A DNA stretch of 64,000 nucleotides. Origin: Adiantum capillus-veneris. Its lineage: Eukaryota; Streptophyta; Polypodiopsida; Polypodiales; Pteridaceae. Each line of letters begins with the position of its first letter. Within the stretch, counting starts at the first letter, position 1. Both the position numbers and the translations under genes were made by a program. The DNA lies in contig CM043967.1 of NCBI GenBank assembly GCA_014529385.2, positions 9,311,501 through 9,375,500 on the forward strand. The letters are read 5' to 3'. Below the pieces are notes generated by a model that did not search any database, was not told the origin of the DNA, and saw only the letters and a list, made by a program, of their open reading frames with translations. Positions 62,084 through 64,000 of the stretch are shown here, one piece after another.

Positions 62084-64000
62084 ACGTTCATGAATTTGGT
62101 GAGTTCGATCCATCTATTATAGATCGAGTTGTTGCCAATTATAACTCGTCGGACTCTGACGTTGGCCAACAGGCAGCAATCTTGCAACCCAATAGATGTG
62201 TTCGTAGGTGCTTTGGTCAAGCAGGATACTTGAGGCCAGAAGATGTAGCCTCTGACAGCTTGGAGGATGATCATGTAGACCACATTCCCAACGATCGATG
62301 AAATGATCGAAACGATCATGGATTCAAAAAGGCTTATCTGTGATGATATGAAAAGTGAAGCCGATACACCATTGTATGATGGAGCATGTGTGTCTAGATT
62401 GAAGGCGCTCCCGGTTCTTCTCAACATCCACGCAAAGTTTGGATGGAGTGACACTAGCGTCACAACGCTTTTCAGGTGATCTATTACAATGTGTTTACTT
62501 TAATAAAAAAATCTAGATGTATAATGATTTGATAGATTACTTACACAAGTGTACCGCATGATTGCTCAAAGAGCACATACTGCTAGATGATAATGTGATG
62601 CCAGATTCCAGAGAGGAAGCAAAAAAGATCTTGCAAAACTTGGGGATGGATTACAACTCGATTCAGGCTTGTCCTAACGACTACATTCTTTTCAGAGGGG
62701 AATACATAGACATGGAGAAGTGTCCGAAATGTGATTCCGAGAGATATCGAGTAGATCTCCATGGAACAAATAATCCACAAAAGGTTTTGTGACATTTTCC
62801 TCTGCTTCCTTGCATCAAGCATTTCTTCGAATGTAAGTCCATGGCCGCCCTAGCATCATGGCATGAGGAGAATAAATCTTCGTATGGTGTGCTACGGATT
62901 CCTGCAGATTGTGCAGCTTGGAAACACATAGACGAAACATGGCCGGAGTTTGCTAGGGAAGCTCAAAATTTGCGCCTAGGTTTGGCTATGGATGGCGTAA
63001 ATCCATTTGTTCAAAGATCAACATCTTATAGTGTATGGCCCGTTGTCATCATCAACTACAACATTCCCCAGTGGTTGACTACCAAGAAGGGGTACCTGTG
63101 GCTAAACTTGATTATGCCGGGGCGGTATAAAGTGAAGAATATGGATGTGTATCTTCATCCACGGATATGAGCCCCATATGAGCCGACACACATGTCGACG
63201 GAATGCTTTGATCAGAGGCATTCTAATGTGGACCATGCATGACTATCATGGACAAACAGAATGCTCAGGTGATTTTACATTCAAACTCAAACACTGTAAA
63301 TCTTGGTTTTTCTCAAGCTTATCATTGTCATGTGTATACATGCAGGGCTTCAAACAAGGGGATACAGAGCATGTGTCACATGTGGACCTAGACTGAATGC
63401 ACGTCGGGCGTCCTCACTGAAGAAGCAAATCTACGAAGGTCATCAAGCGTATCTTCCAGAGAATCATGTGTTACGCGATGGATTTTTGGGAAGAGAGCCA
63501 CCGAGGATATCTGCACAAGCATGGTTAGAGCAGAAGGAGATGTATGATGACGGTTTGCCCCCAGGGATGAAGAGACTCTCTATGGTACGAGTTACTATAT
63601 TGGCCCCGACTCATGATCAATCACTTGCTTGATCCAATGCACATATTCGAGAATGTGGGTAATCTGCTATGGGGCCATATGACCGGTAAGAAAGATACTT
63701 TGGGAGCTAGGGTTGACCTTAGAAATGTGGATCGTATGGAGCAATATTGACCGCAGACAGCATCCGATGGATCGATAAAACTCCCTAAAGCACTATGGAT
63801 TTTCACAGGAGCCCAAGAACGCAAAGTAAAAGAGACCAATTTGATCTGTGCGGATCCCCACAGGCGTAATGCACTCGCTTCCGAACGTGTTTTACTAAAG
63901 AAGGAAAGCTTACCCAGTTGAAGTCACACACTAACATAAAATGTGTCAGCTATGTTTGAAGTGGAATATATCATAGTGGGAATTGTGTAGCAATTTTGTG
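62084..64000 (+). pseudogene. TNPD-type transposase of CACTA copy B, remainder
   Basis: Starts with the second ACGT duplication, then TCATGAATTTGGTGAGTTCG, which corresponds to 46288 on in copy A. Homology continues through the intron-2 region, the KCPKCDSERYR exon and the LAMDGVNPFVQRSTSYSVWP block. It goes on to the G-Y-R-A-C-V-T-C-G-P-R-L-N-A-R exon and a LLDPMHIF block near 63635. Defects include a deletion near 62297, TGA after PQKVL at about 62789, a deletion after the DVYLHP codons near 63160, TGA in the QY-PQ segment near 63748 and frame loss near 63840. The window ends before the gene does. Confidence 0.9.

Overview
The window reads as plant nuclear DNA, most likely from a large, repeat-rich fern or lycophyte genome. 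The reasons are GT-AG introns of roughly 80 bp, a plant CACTA transposon, a copia element, and a field of decayed pentatricopeptide (PPR) repeats. The PPR units carry the MYAKCG and SWNAL signatures of the large RNA-editing-factor families expanded in those lineages. I cannot name the species. I see no intact ordinary host gene, tRNA, rRNA or CRISPR array. Nearly everything recognisable is mobile DNA, often nested.

Layout. 1-3.5 kb is AT-rich spacer with microsatellites. 3.54-8.36 kb is a PPR pseudogene array, split at 4770-5986 by a 1.2-kb element flanked by TTAA. 8.47-9.52 kb is a tandem duplication built around CT microsatellites. 9.5-15.7 kb is T-rich spacer. 15.69-17.9 kb is a 5'-truncated Ty1/copia element with its 3' LTR. 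17.9-21.1 kb is spacer with one more PPR relic.

21.1-30.75 kb looks like one multi-gene mobile element bounded by degenerate inverted repeats. Its plus-strand genes are a multi-exon protein of transposase-like layout and a histone H3-fold protein. The H3 protein starts with the exact H3 tail MARTKQTA, followed by about 200 unrelated basic residues and then the H3 fold. Two unrecognised multi-exon genes lie on the minus strand. The two strands converge on a roughly 0.8-kb nested inverted repeat made of two 80-bp-arm hairpins. All the reading frames carry a few disabling changes.

30.84-64 kb is a CACTA transposon (copy B) split by a tandem LTR-retrotransposon array at 31570-62083. The array has five LTRs of about 2.42 kb and four internal regions of about 1.53 kb, all minus-oriented, with gag but no pol. 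The whole array is flanked by a single 4-bp duplication (ACGT). LTR4 was later hit by a complete 8077-bp CACTA element (44003-52079, 3-bp target duplication TAG). That element encodes a TNPD-type transposase and a TNPA-type protein and carries a fragment of a heavy-metal-associated-domain gene. LTR5 contains a 316-bp MITE and a 3.4-kb second copy of the histone-bearing element. That second copy has abrupt junctions and an error-rich stretch, so it is either a rearrangement or an assembly artefact.

The most novel item is the histone-H3-carrying element (H3 gene 24819-25715, second copy near 58783-59700), because a mobile element that encodes its own H3 variant is not something I know to be described.
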